Shown here piece after piece: positions 1-5,165 of a stretch of DNA of 5,165 nt. The notes under the pieces are model-generated. The model was not told the DNA's origin, ran no database searches, and saw only the letters and a list, made by a program, of their open reading frames with translations. Positions within the stretch are counted from its first letter, which is position 1; the number at the start of each line of letters is the position of its first letter. This DNA is from Myxococcales bacterium. GTDB lineage: Bacteria > Myxococcota_A > Polyangia > Palsa-1104. The translations under genes were made by a program, and so were the position numbers. The stretch is from NCBI GenBank assembly GCA_023248835.1, contig JAHFDU010000297.1, positions 1 through 5,165 on the forward strand, read 5' to 3'.

Positions 1-107
1 ACAGCTGACAGTGGAGAAAAATCGCAAAATCGCGTTGACGCTCCCGTAAATTCGCTCTTGAAAGGAGGACTAGAGTAGGTGATTTCATGAATGAATCCGA
101 AACTGTA

Positions 108-130
108 GCTGTCGGCTGTGAGCTGTCGGC
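108..130. repeat. Short direct repeat, AGCTGTCGGC twice, 13-bp period
   Basis: AGCTGTCGGC occurs at 108-117 and again at 121-130, separated by TGT. A related sequence in inverted sense, ACAGCTGACAG, is at 1-11 of the window. AGCTGTCAGC-like intergenic repeats are a plausible parallel, but I cannot show a family from one locus. It abuts the stem-loop at 131-152. Confidence 0.5.
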
Positions 131-152
131 GGCGCTCGGACTTCCGAGCGCC
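131..152. other. Perfect 9-bp GC-rich stem-loop, ACTT loop
   Basis: GGCGCTCGG (131-139) pairs perfectly with CCGAGCGCC (144-152) around an ACTT tetraloop. The stem is strong. No continuous T tract follows immediately: the nearest T-rich stretch on the plus strand is GGGTTTCCTTT at 160-170, and the minus-strand side has none. It could be an imperfect terminator for a gene to the left or a DNA/RNA structural element. It lies upstream of the proposed promoter, so it would not be in the leader of the downstream gene if that promoter is correct. Confidence 0.5.
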
Positions 153-174
153 CCTGGCTGGGTTTCCTTTGGCC

Positions 175-203
175 TTGCGGTTACGAGAGAAAATCGATAA
201 AAT
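175..203 (+). promoter_or_regulatory. Candidate sigma70-type promoter for the membrane-protein pair
   Basis: TTGCGG (175-180) and TAAAAT (198-203) are separated by exactly 17 bp, the optimal housekeeping sigma-factor spacing. The -10 box matches TATAAT at five of six positions; the -35 matches TTGACA at the key TTG. Transcription would begin near 210 and give a leader of about 60 nt before the ATG at 273. This is pattern matching only; the organism's sigma preferences are unknown. Confidence 0.4.
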
Positions 204-272
204 AAGTGACGCAAGATCTTATTTCCTCTACGAGGCTTAGGCGATCGGGATCCCCCTCACTCTGGGAAATGG

Positions 273-1739
273 ATGGCACTGGAAAACGCCACGGAAACGG
301 AAGTGACCCCGGCGGCAGCGACGGCGCTGTGGGCTTTTTTTGCACTCGCAATTGGCGTCAGTCTCAACTACGGCTATCTATCGACCTCGGCGCTGCAGTG
401 GACGGTGGCGGGCTTTGCCTTGGCGCTGATGGCGATGTTTCGCGCCTGGGGCGGCGGGCGCACAACTCCTTCGCAGCACTATGAACTGTTATACGCCGGT
501 CTGCTCGGCATGGCGGTTTTTCAGTGGTGCTTGCAGCCGCACTGGGGCTTCGTTGGGGCGGCCTACGTCTCGCTCTGCCACACCTTCGGTGAGGTCTTTA
601 TCGGCGGCGTTCTCTTGCACGCACTGCTGCCGCCGCGTCTGCGGCCGATTGGACTGTGGATCGTTGTCTTGGGTGCGCTGGCGCTGCTGGGGCTCAATGT
701 TCACTACTATCAACACCCGGGCACTGACGTCTGGCAGCTGCAGCAGGGCGCGACCGATCACCTCTTGCACGGTCGCAATCCTTACACTCATGAAATTCCC
801 AACAGCTCACGCAGCGGATACTTCGGCTATCGCATCGACTACTACGACTACCTGCCGCTCAACCTTCTCGTTGGGCTGCCGGGATATCTGATCGGACACG
901 ATTACCGCTACTCGCTGGTGGCTTGTGTTTTTGTCGTCGTTGCGGTGATTCAGTTGGCCGGTCGGCGGCTCGGCGTCGCACCGCGTCTGCGCGACATCAT
1001 CACCTTTGCGTTTTTGCTCCATCCCGCCAATCCGTTTTGCATGTTTCAAGCGTGGACCGAGCCGATGATGCTGGCGGTGCTGGCGCTGTTTGTCTATTTT
1101 GCAGTGCGCGCGCCGCGCGGCTACGGTGAGTCGATTTGCTTGCTGCTGCTACCGACGCTAAAACCCTATTTTTTGGTGCCGCTGTTCGCTTATGTGCCGA
1201 TTTTGAAGCCGCGTTTTCGCTCGCTGCTGGTCGGCGCGCTGGTGGTGGCGGCGACGCTCGGCCCGTTTCTGATTTGGAATTATCAGGCCACCATAAAGTA
1301 TGGATTGCTGTTCACGTTGCAGCACGTTCCTTTTCGCGGCGATTCGCTCTCGATTCCCGGCTGGCTGTATCAGAACCACAAATGGCAGTGTGGCAAGTTG
1401 CCTGCGCTCATCGCCCAGATTGTGGTGGGCGGCATCAGTTTCGGTTTCCTGAGGCGGCGCGGTCTGGGTGGTTTCCTGTTGCTCTCGGCGATGGCGCTCT
1501 ACGCTTCGTTCTTGGCCGGCTCGCAGGCGTTTACCAACTACTATTTTTTTGTTGGTGGTGTCTTGATTCTTGCCGCGCTGGTGATGGCCGCGCCGAGCCG
1601 TTCGGTGGCGGCGGTGCTGCTCGCATCCGATCCCGCCTTGGCGTTGCCCGGTCCGCGGTTTGTTGAAACCGCCCAACCGATTCATGACGCCCCGGGGATC
1701 GCCGCCGGGCCGCTCGACGAAGCGCCGAAGTATCAGTGA
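273..1739 (+). CDS. Polytopic membrane protein, putative GT-C-fold glycosyltransferase (copy 1)
   Basis: This 488-residue integral membrane protein has about ten to twelve hydrophobic spans by eye (for example 14-33, 43-57, 72-88, 101-120, 127-145, 212-229, 264-279, 288-310, 317-335, 376-394, 398-416, 421-441). A hydrophilic segment at 146-195 carries DVWQLQQG (152-159), DHLLHGRNPY (162-171) and an aromatic/acidic patch IDYYDYLP (188-195). The Asp...Gly-x-Asn-Pro-Tyr pattern resembles GT87/DUF2029 glycosyltransferases, which transfer sugars from polyprenyl-phosphate donors on the outer face of the membrane. Later conserved motifs are AWTEP (260-264) and LKPYF (296-300). Five spans precede the Asp motif, more than in textbook GT-C proteins, so donor, acceptor and even transferase activity are inference. 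The ATG at 273 follows a weak GGGA (264-267) and is the only start just upstream of the conserved part. The last ~46 residues (443-488) are Ala/Pro-rich and have no counterpart in the paralogue. Confidence 0.75.
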   Translation: MALENATETEVTPAAATALWAFFALAIGVSLNYGYLSTSALQWTVAGFALALMAMFRAWGGGRTTPSQHYELLYAGLLGMAVFQWCLQPHWGFVGAAYVSLCHTFGEVFIGGVLLHALLPPRLRPIGLWIVVLGALALLGLNVHYYQHPGTDVWQLQQGATDHLLHGRNPYTHEIPNSSRSGYFGYRIDYYDYLPLNLLVGLPGYLIGHDYRYSLVACVFVVVAVIQLAGRRLGVAPRLRDIITFAFLLHPANPFCMFQAWTEPMMLAVLALFVYFAVRAPRGYGESICLLLLPTLKPYFLVPLFAYVPILKPRFRSLLVGALVVAATLGPFLIWNYQATIKYGLLFTLQHVPFRGDSLSIPGWLYQNHKWQCGKLPALIAQIVVGGISFGFLRRRGLGGFLLLSAMALYASFLAGSQAFTNYYFFVGGVLILAALVMAAPSRSVAAVLLASDPALALPGPRFVETAQPIHDAPGIAAGPLDEAPKYQ

Positions 1740-1743
1740 CCGA

Positions 1744-3432
1744 GTGAAAAACGTCCTTCGACCCTTCGACAGGCTCAGGGCTCAGGATGAGCGGGGACAG
1801 GCTCAGGATGAGCCGGGCACAACAATTTCGGCGGCCGTGACTGTTTTATGGGGAGCTTTTGCGCTCGCCGTCGGTGTATCGCTCAACCGCGGGGTTTTTT
1901 CAAGTCCAGCGATCGAGTGGACTTGTGGCGGTTTTGTCTTGGTCATGGCTGCGGTGGTGAGAGCTTTTCGGCCGCCGAGAGTAGCAGTGAGTACGCCGGA
2001 CGCTCTACAGCGCCACTACGAACTTCTTTACGCCGGACTGATCGCGCTCGGACTGTTTCAGTGGCAGGTCACGCCGGCGTGGGACTATCTGGCGCGCGCC
2101 TACGTCGGGCCGTGCGCCACACTCGGTGCGATATTTGTCGTCGCTGTCGTCATTCACGCGCTGCTGCCGGAGCGGTTTCGGCGGCTGGCGCTGTGGCTGG
2201 CGGTGGTCGGCGCCGCGGTGGTGTGGGGGCTCAACGTGCACTATCAACCCCGGCCGGTGATCGACGTCTGGCAGTTACAACAGGGCGCGAGCGATCATCT
2301 TGTTCACGGGCACAACCCCTACGCCCAACTCATCGAAAATAGTTCACGCAACGCGCCCTATGGCTATCGCATTGATCATTACGACTATCTGCCGCTCAAT
2401 CTCCTCGCCGGACTGCCAGGCTATGTGCTTGGCGGAGACTATCGATACACCTTGGTCGCCTGCATGTTTGTGATTGTGGCGATGATTCAGTTGGTGGGTC
2501 GGCGTTTGCAAGTGGCGCCGCGATTTGTCGACCTATGCACGTTTGCTTTCCTGCTGCATCCATCGAACGGCTTTTGCATGATCGAAGCGTGGGTGGAGCC
2601 GATGTTATTGGCCGCGGTGGCGCTCTTTGTCTACTTCGCCGTGCGTGCGTCCGGCGGTGCCGGCGAGAGTGTGTCGCTGTGGATGGTTCCGATGATGAAA
2701 CCCTATTTTCTGGCGCCGATGCTTGCTTACGTTCCGATGCTGAGACCGCGGTGGCGTTCGCTCGGCCTCGCGGCGCTGGTGGCGCTGGCGACGGTACTGC
2801 CATTTTTGATTTGGAATTTTCGCGCCACCGTCGAATATGGTCTACTTTTCACTCTACAGCATGTACCATTCCGCACCGACGCACTCTCGATCCCGGCGTG
2901 GCTTCACCACACCTACCACTGGCAATGCGGCAAGCTGCCGGCGCTCTGCGCTCAACTCGGCGTCGGCGCGATCTGTTTTGCACTGTTGCGACGGCGCCGC
3001 CTCGGCGGTTTTCTGTTGCTGTCAGGCGCCTCGCTGTATGCGTCGTTCTTGGCCGGTTCCCAAGCCTTCACCAATTACTATTTTGTCGTCGGTGGACTGC
3101 TGGTGTTGGCGGCGTTGGTGTTGGTGGCACCTGGGCAGGACGACTGCAAAACAGGGAGGAGGCACTTTCCAATCCATCTGCCACTGGCATTGGAACCCCC
3201 TGGTCGCTCGACGCTTTTGTCTTCGACGCCGCTGCCGATCGTGCCCGTTCGCTGCATGCCGAGGTGGTCAAAGAGCCGCACATCAATCCTGCACCGCGCC
3301 ATCGCGAACTATGGGTCCGTGACCCCGACGGCTATGTGGTCGTGCTCGCCAGCCCCGACGGGGAAGCGACGGAATAAGAATTTGGTTGCCGAAAAGCCGT
3401 CGAATCCAGATAGAATGGCTCTCCTAAAATAG
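1744..3432 (+). CDS. Paralogous polytopic membrane protein, putative GT-C-fold glycosyltransferase (copy 2)
   Basis: This is a tandem paralogue of the preceding gene, 4 bp after its stop, so the two are probably transcribed and translated together. From the GTG at 1744 it is 562 residues. The core aligns with copy 1 without gaps from the shared HYELLYAGL motif to the end of the last membrane span (372 positions, about 66% identical by hand count). DVWQLQQG (174-181), DHLVHGHNPY (184-193), AWVEP (282-286) and KPYF (319-322) are all kept, so both copies appear to be under functional constraint. The start is uncertain: TTG 1660, ATG 1684 and GTG 1837 are also in frame and none has a good ribosome-binding site. 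I chose 1744 because of the tight coupling. Residues ~7-25 (PFDRLRAQDERGQAQDEPG) are translated from a repeat element. The last ~99 residues, after LVLVAPGQ, are Arg/Ser/Pro-rich, lack homology to copy 1, and read through a VOC-gene remnant in the wrong frame. The tail is therefore probably accidental sequence. Substrate unknown. Confidence 0.7.
   Translation: MKNVLRPFDRLRAQDERGQAQDEPGTTISAAVTVLWGAFALAVGVSLNRGVFSSPAIEWTCGGFVLVMAAVVRAFRPPRVAVSTPDALQRHYELLYAGLIALGLFQWQVTPAWDYLARAYVGPCATLGAIFVVAVVIHALLPERFRRLALWLAVVGAAVVWGLNVHYQPRPVIDVWQLQQGASDHLVHGHNPYAQLIENSSRNAPYGYRIDHYDYLPLNLLAGLPGYVLGGDYRYTLVACMFVIVAMIQLVGRRLQVAPRFVDLCTFAFLLHPSNGFCMIEAWVEPMLLAAVALFVYFAVRASGGAGESVSLWMVPMMKPYFLAPMLAYVPMLRPRWRSLGLAALVALATVLPFLIWNFRATVEYGLLFTLQHVPFRTDALSIPAWLHHTYHWQCGKLPALCAQLGVGAICFALLRRRRLGGFLLLSGASLYASFLAGSQAFTNYYFVVGGLLVLAALVLVAPGQDDCKTGRRHFPIHLPLALEPPGRSTLLSSTPLPIVPVRCMPRWSKSRTSILHRAIANYGSVTPTAMWSCSPAPTGKRRNKNLVAEKPSNPDRMALLK
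1754..1814. repeat. Interspersed palindromic repeat-like element inside a coding region
   Basis: GACAGGCTCAGG occurs at 1768-1779 and 1796-1807, and GCTCAGGATGAGC at 1780-1792 and 1801-1813. The heptamer GCTCAGG is also duplicated head-to-tail at 1773-1786. Each GCTCA-GGA-TGAGC is a small hairpin; the second extends to a 6-bp stem (1800-1814). CTTCGACAGGCTCAGGATGAGC is, from memory, a repeat seen in many environmental bacterial genomes, where in-frame translation gives PFDRLR-type peptides; here it gives RPFDRLRAQDERG. Two partial units appear to be nested. It lies in the 5' end of the second membrane-protein gene and has no counterpart in the first. Confidence 0.65.
3207..3377 (+). pseudogene. 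VOC (glyoxalase/bleomycin-resistance-like) C-terminal remnant
   Basis: In the frame starting at 3207 the translation runs LDAFVFD...RARSLHAEVVKEPH...HRELWVRDPDGYVVVLASPDG and ends at TAA 3375-3377. The 'KEP...REL/FWVRDPDGYVVVLA' string is the classic C-terminal beta-strand signature of the vicinal oxygen chelate superfamily, including the metal-ligand Glu region. Only about 56 residues remain of a usual ~120-130. Between LHAE and VVKEP the usual 'L-x-x-x-G-A-x' turn is missing, which suggests an internal deletion of about seven residues. There is no start codon: GGGAGGAGG at 3154-3162 resembles a ribosome-binding site but no ATG/GTG/TTG follows in this frame. The whole segment is covered by the out-of-frame tail of the membrane-protein gene. 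I read it as a decayed gene whose 5' half was lost. Original substrate unknown. Confidence 0.7.
3386..3416 (+). promoter_or_regulatory. Weak candidate promoter before the DUF1579-like gene
   Basis: TAGAAT at 3411-3416 is a good -10 candidate (five of six to TATAAT). The best -35 is TTGCCG at 3386-3391, 19 bp away, which is longer than ideal. If used, the leader before the ATG at 3441 would be only ~18-20 nt. Read-through from the upstream pair is an alternative source of transcription. Confidence 0.3.
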
Positions 3433-3440
3433 GAGGTCAC
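3420..3440 (+). promoter_or_regulatory. Strong Shine-Dalgarno overlapping upstream stop and inside a small hairpin
   Basis: AGGAGGT at 3431-3437 is a near-perfect Shine-Dalgarno, four nt before the ATG at 3441 counting from the end of AGGAGG. It decides this start. The TAG stop of the preceding reading frame (3430-3432) overlaps it. CTCCT at 3421-3425 is complementary to AGGAG at 3431-3435 with an AAAAT loop, plus a possible U-G pair at 3420/3436. Ribosomes finishing the upstream frame could melt this stem, which would couple translation. Confidence 0.5.
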
Positions 3441-4127
3441 ATGAACTTGAGACTGGTGATTGTACTGTGCACACTGGCTCCGACGTTGGCGCTCGGCGAC
3501 GAGGGGCTGCCAAAACCGGGGGTTGAAGTCAAAGCGATCGGCGCGCTGATTGGAAATTTCAACATGAAGGGCACTTCGCCAGCGGGAGCGATGGGGCAGG
3601 GATCGCCCGAGATGGCGACCAAGGGAAAACTGATTTGCAATCCGACGCTCGAGGGCTTCTGGATCGGCTGCGAAATCGACGAAGAGATCGGCACCGGTAT
3701 GCAGGCGATGAAGTTGCACATCCATTTTCTTGCCGGCTGGGATCGCGAAGCGGGCGAATATCGCGCCGTCGGTTTTGACAACACCGGCACCAGCACCTAC
3801 TTCAGCGGCAAACTCGCCGGCACCAGGCTAACCTTCGATCCGATCGGCAACTACAACTGGCAGGGCCAGCCGGCCAAGGAGCGCTTGACCTTCGATATGA
3901 CCGACACCAAAGCGCTCAAGTTCATCCACGACATTTCGTTGAAGGGCGCCGCCTACACCACGCTCGAGACCGCAGATTTACGACGCTGGGTGAAGCCGCA
4001 AAACGCAGCGACGGCGAAAGTTGCGACGGCGACAAAGACCGAACCTGCCGCCACCAATGTTAAGTGGACGGCGAAACCTGGCGCGCCAGCAGCGCCACCC
4101 AAGACCACCACCACGACACCCAAGTAA
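3441..4127 (+). CDS. Secreted DUF1579-like protein of unknown function
   Basis: This 228-residue protein has an N-terminal signal peptide: MNLR, a hydrophobic run at ~5-18, and a likely signal-peptidase I cut after ALG (17-19), giving a mature protein that starts DEGLPK. The mature domain (~28-180) fits the DUF1579 pattern of a lipocalin-like beta barrel. It opens with an IGALIGNFNMKGTSPAG segment (33-49), then GKLICNP...FWIGCEI (62-79), LAGWDREAGEYRAVGFDNTGT (97-117, a typical 'G-x-D...Y...D..G' core) and FSGKLAGTRLTFD (121-133). Cys66 and Cys77 could form a disulfide outside the cytoplasm. Residues ~186-228 are an Ala/Thr/Pro/Lys-rich low-complexity tail with a run of five threonines. The family has no established biochemical role. 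The ATG is fixed by a strong ribosome-binding site. It may be co-transcribed with the membrane-protein pair, and it converges with eutB, whose stop is 21 bp away. Secretion is well supported; the family assignment is moderately supported. Confidence 0.75.
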   Translation: MNLRLVIVLCTLAPTLALGDEGLPKPGVEVKAIGALIGNFNMKGTSPAGAMGQGSPEMATKGKLICNPTLEGFWIGCEIDEEIGTGMQAMKLHIHFLAGWDREAGEYRAVGFDNTGTSTYFSGKLAGTRLTFDPIGNYNWQGQPAKERLTFDMTDTKALKFIHDISLKGAAYTTLETADLRRWVKPQNAATAKVATATKTEPAATNVKWTAKPGAPAAPPKTTTTTPK

Positions 4128-4148
4128 GCGCCGAGCGCTGACAAGTCG

Positions 4149-5165
4149 CTATCCGAATAGGCTGGCATCTCCGGCGCGCGCGGTGAGTTTGCCGTCTTGC
4201 ATCAAGCCCATCTCCATCAGCCAGGTTTCGAATTCGGGCGCCGGGCGGAGGCCGAGCAGCTGGCGCAAGGTAGCGCCGTCGTGAAAACTGGTCGATTGAT
4301 AGTTGAGCATGATGTCGTCGCCCATCGGCAACCCCATGAAAAAGTTGCAGCCGGCGGTGGCGAGCAGCACCTCGAGATTTTCTAAATCGTTGTGATCGCA
4401 GTCGGCGTGGTTGGTGTAGCAGGCGTCGCAGCCCATCGGGATGCCGTGAAATTTTCCGCAGAAATGATCTTCCAAGCCGGCGCGGGTGATCTGCCGCGCG
4501 TCGAAAAGATATTCCGGTCCGATAAAACCGACCACGGTATTGAGCAAAAACGGACGAAAGTGGCGCGCCAAGCCATAGTTTCGCGCCTCCAGCGTCTGTT
4601 GATCGACCGGACCGTGCGCGCCGATGTGCGCATCGGCCGACAGCGCCGAGCCTTGACCGGTTTCGAAGTACATCACTTCGGGACCAGTCGCCTGGCCAAG
4701 TTTCTTGGTCATGTCCCACGCCTCTTGCAACAGCGGAATGGTGACGCCAAAAGACTTGAGCGCTTTTTCAGTGCCGGCGATCGACTGAAACATCAGATCC
4801 AAGTGCGCGCCCTCTTGTAGCGCTCGCATCTGCGTCGTCACGTGCGCCAGGCAGCAGTTTTGCGTCGGCACCCGCCATTCGCGAATGAAGCGGTGGGTAG
4901 CATCGAGCACTTGGCGGGTCTGCGGCACATTGTCGGTGACGGGATTGATGCCGAACACGGCATCGCCGATGCCAAACGACAAGCCCTCTTTGAGCGAAGC
5001 CAAAATGCCGTCGATGCTGTCCGACGGATGATTGGGCTGCAGCCGAGTGCCGAGTCGTCCCGGCAGGCCGAGCGTATTGTTGGCGTGCACCACAACGCGA
5101 ATTTTTTTGGCGGCCACAACCAAGTCAAGATTCGACATCAACTTCGAACAGGCGGCGATCATTTC
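4149..5165 (-). CDS. eutB: Ethanolamine ammonia-lyase large subunit EutB, partial (5' end off window)
   Basis: These are the C-terminal 338 residues of EutB. With EutC and adenosylcobalamin it converts ethanolamine to acetaldehyde and ammonia in the cytosol. Family signatures are continuous: GTRLQPN, EGLSFGIGDAV, GINPVTD, PTQNCCLAHVTTQ, YFETGQGSALSA, LEARNYGLARH, NTVVGFIGPEYL, AGLEDHF, MGCDACYTNHAD, GDDIMLNYQSTSFHD and LRPAPEFE, ending RAGDASLFG. By alignment from memory with the ~453-residue E. coli enzyme, the substrate-binding Arg160, Gln162, Asn193, Glu287, Phe329 and Asp362 are all present (residues 40, 42, 73, 167, 213 and 246, counting from the Met codon at 5160-5162). That Met is internal: the frame is open to the window edge, and about 115-120 N-terminal residues lie outside. 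A 4-residue insertion (around HIGAHGPVDQQT) occurs relative to E. coli. 'DAH', 'VDQQT' and 'CGK' recall the proteobacterial rather than the enteric microcompartment form. No eutC follows the stop; the next gene is convergent. Confidence 0.96.
   Translation of the reverse strand, partial: EMIAACSKLMSNLDLVVAAKKIRVVVHANNTLGLPGRLGTRLQPNHPSDSIDGILASLKEGLSFGIGDAVFGINPVTDNVPQTRQVLDATHRFIREWRVPTQNCCLAHVTTQMRALQEGAHLDLMFQSIAGTEKALKSFGVTIPLLQEAWDMTKKLGQATGPEVMYFETGQGSALSADAHIGAHGPVDQQTLEARNYGLARHFRPFLLNTVVGFIGPEYLFDARQITRAGLEDHFCGKFHGIPMGCDACYTNHADCDHNDLENLEVLLATAGCNFFMGLPMGDDIMLNYQSTSFHDGATLRQLLGLRPAPEFETWLMEMGLMQDGKLTARAGDASLFG

Larger units (their letters stand above)
1..174. other. Non-coding upstream stretch, no gene recognised
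   Basis: I see no supported gene here. One plus-strand frame is open from the left edge to a TAG at 76-78 and another to a TAA at 47-49. Either could be the last codons of a gene lying off the window, but neither tail is recognisable. A strong Shine-Dalgarno-like AAAGGAGG at 61-68 has no properly spaced start codon: GTG at 79 opens only three codons, and ATG at 87 is 18 nt away. The stretch also holds a direct repeat and a stem-loop, listed separately. Confidence 0.5.

Noticed and set aside
87..200. Small open frame of 37 codons (MNESETVAVGCELSAALG...)
   Set aside because: It runs through the direct repeat and the stem-loop, its nearest Shine-Dalgarno-like sequence is 18 nt from the ATG, and the peptide is not recognisable. 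Its stop overlaps the proposed -10 box.
489..791. Minus-strand and alternative-frame open frames across the membrane-protein genes (also 1158-1685, 2396-2803, 2535-3206)
   Set aside because: Arg/Ser/Gln-rich translations typical of shadow frames in GC-rich DNA, fully opposite or inside well-supported genes, with no recognisable domains. Only the last part of the 2535 frame (3207-3377) is meaningful, as the VOC remnant.
1660..1743. Upstream in-frame starts for the second membrane-protein gene (TTG 1660, ATG 1684)
   Set aside because: They lie inside the preceding gene, lack ribosome-binding sites, and would add a basic, unconserved leader peptide. GTG 1744 just after the stop is simpler, although not proven.
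4127..4139. AGCGC-CGA-GCGCT hairpin between the convergent genes, considered as a bidirectional terminator
   Set aside because: Only a 5-bp stem, starting within the stop codon, with no T tract on either side. It is too weak to call.
4060..4719. 219-residue minus-strand frame overlapping eutB and the DUF1579-like gene
   Set aside because: It lies in another frame on the same strand as the highly conserved eutB and is Arg-rich without family features; it is a shadow.
1..5165. CRISPR arrays, tRNA/rRNA genes, transposases, phage or toxin-antitoxin genes
   Set aside because: I read both strands for these and saw no regularly spaced repeats, tRNA-like cloverleaf, or mobile-element proteins.

Overview
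The window is about 5.2 kb of moderately GC-rich bacterial DNA. It carries three co-directional plus-strand genes (273-4127), then the 3' part of a convergent minus-strand gene that runs off the right edge. The lineage cannot be fixed from this sequence. The base composition, the lone proteobacterial-type eutB, and a 'TTCGACAGGCTCAGG'-type interspersed repeat inside a coding region suggest an environmental proteobacterium or deltaproteobacteria-like phylum. That assignment is inference.

Layout: 1-272 is non-coding as far as I can see. It holds a short direct repeat, a perfect 9-bp GC-rich stem-loop and a plausible sigma70-type promoter (TTGCGG-17-TAAAAT). 273-1739 and 1744-3432 are tandem paralogues encoding large polytopic membrane proteins that look like GT-C-fold glycosyltransferases (GT87/DUF2029-like). 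Their cores align without gaps for 372 residues at about 66% identity by hand count. The second copy has a repeat element inside its extreme 5' coding end. Its 3' end runs out of frame through the C-terminal half of a decayed VOC/glyoxalase-type gene (3207-3377). 3441-4127 encodes a secreted DUF1579-like protein, and its Shine-Dalgarno sequence is fused to the stop codon of the preceding gene and sits in a small hairpin. 4149-5165 (minus) is the C-terminal three quarters of EutB, the large subunit of adenosylcobalamin-dependent ethanolamine ammonia-lyase. No eutC follows it.

How the genes work together: the two membrane proteins form a tight pair (4-bp gap) and are probably co-transcribed and functionally related, perhaps in envelope glycan or glycolipid assembly. 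The DUF1579-like gene may share their transcript or use its own weak promoter. EutB belongs to a separate, convergent transcription unit. I found no convincing new multi-gene system. The most notable signals are signs of local genome remodelling: tandem duplication, repeat insertion into a coding region, and a gene remnant captured as an out-of-frame tail.
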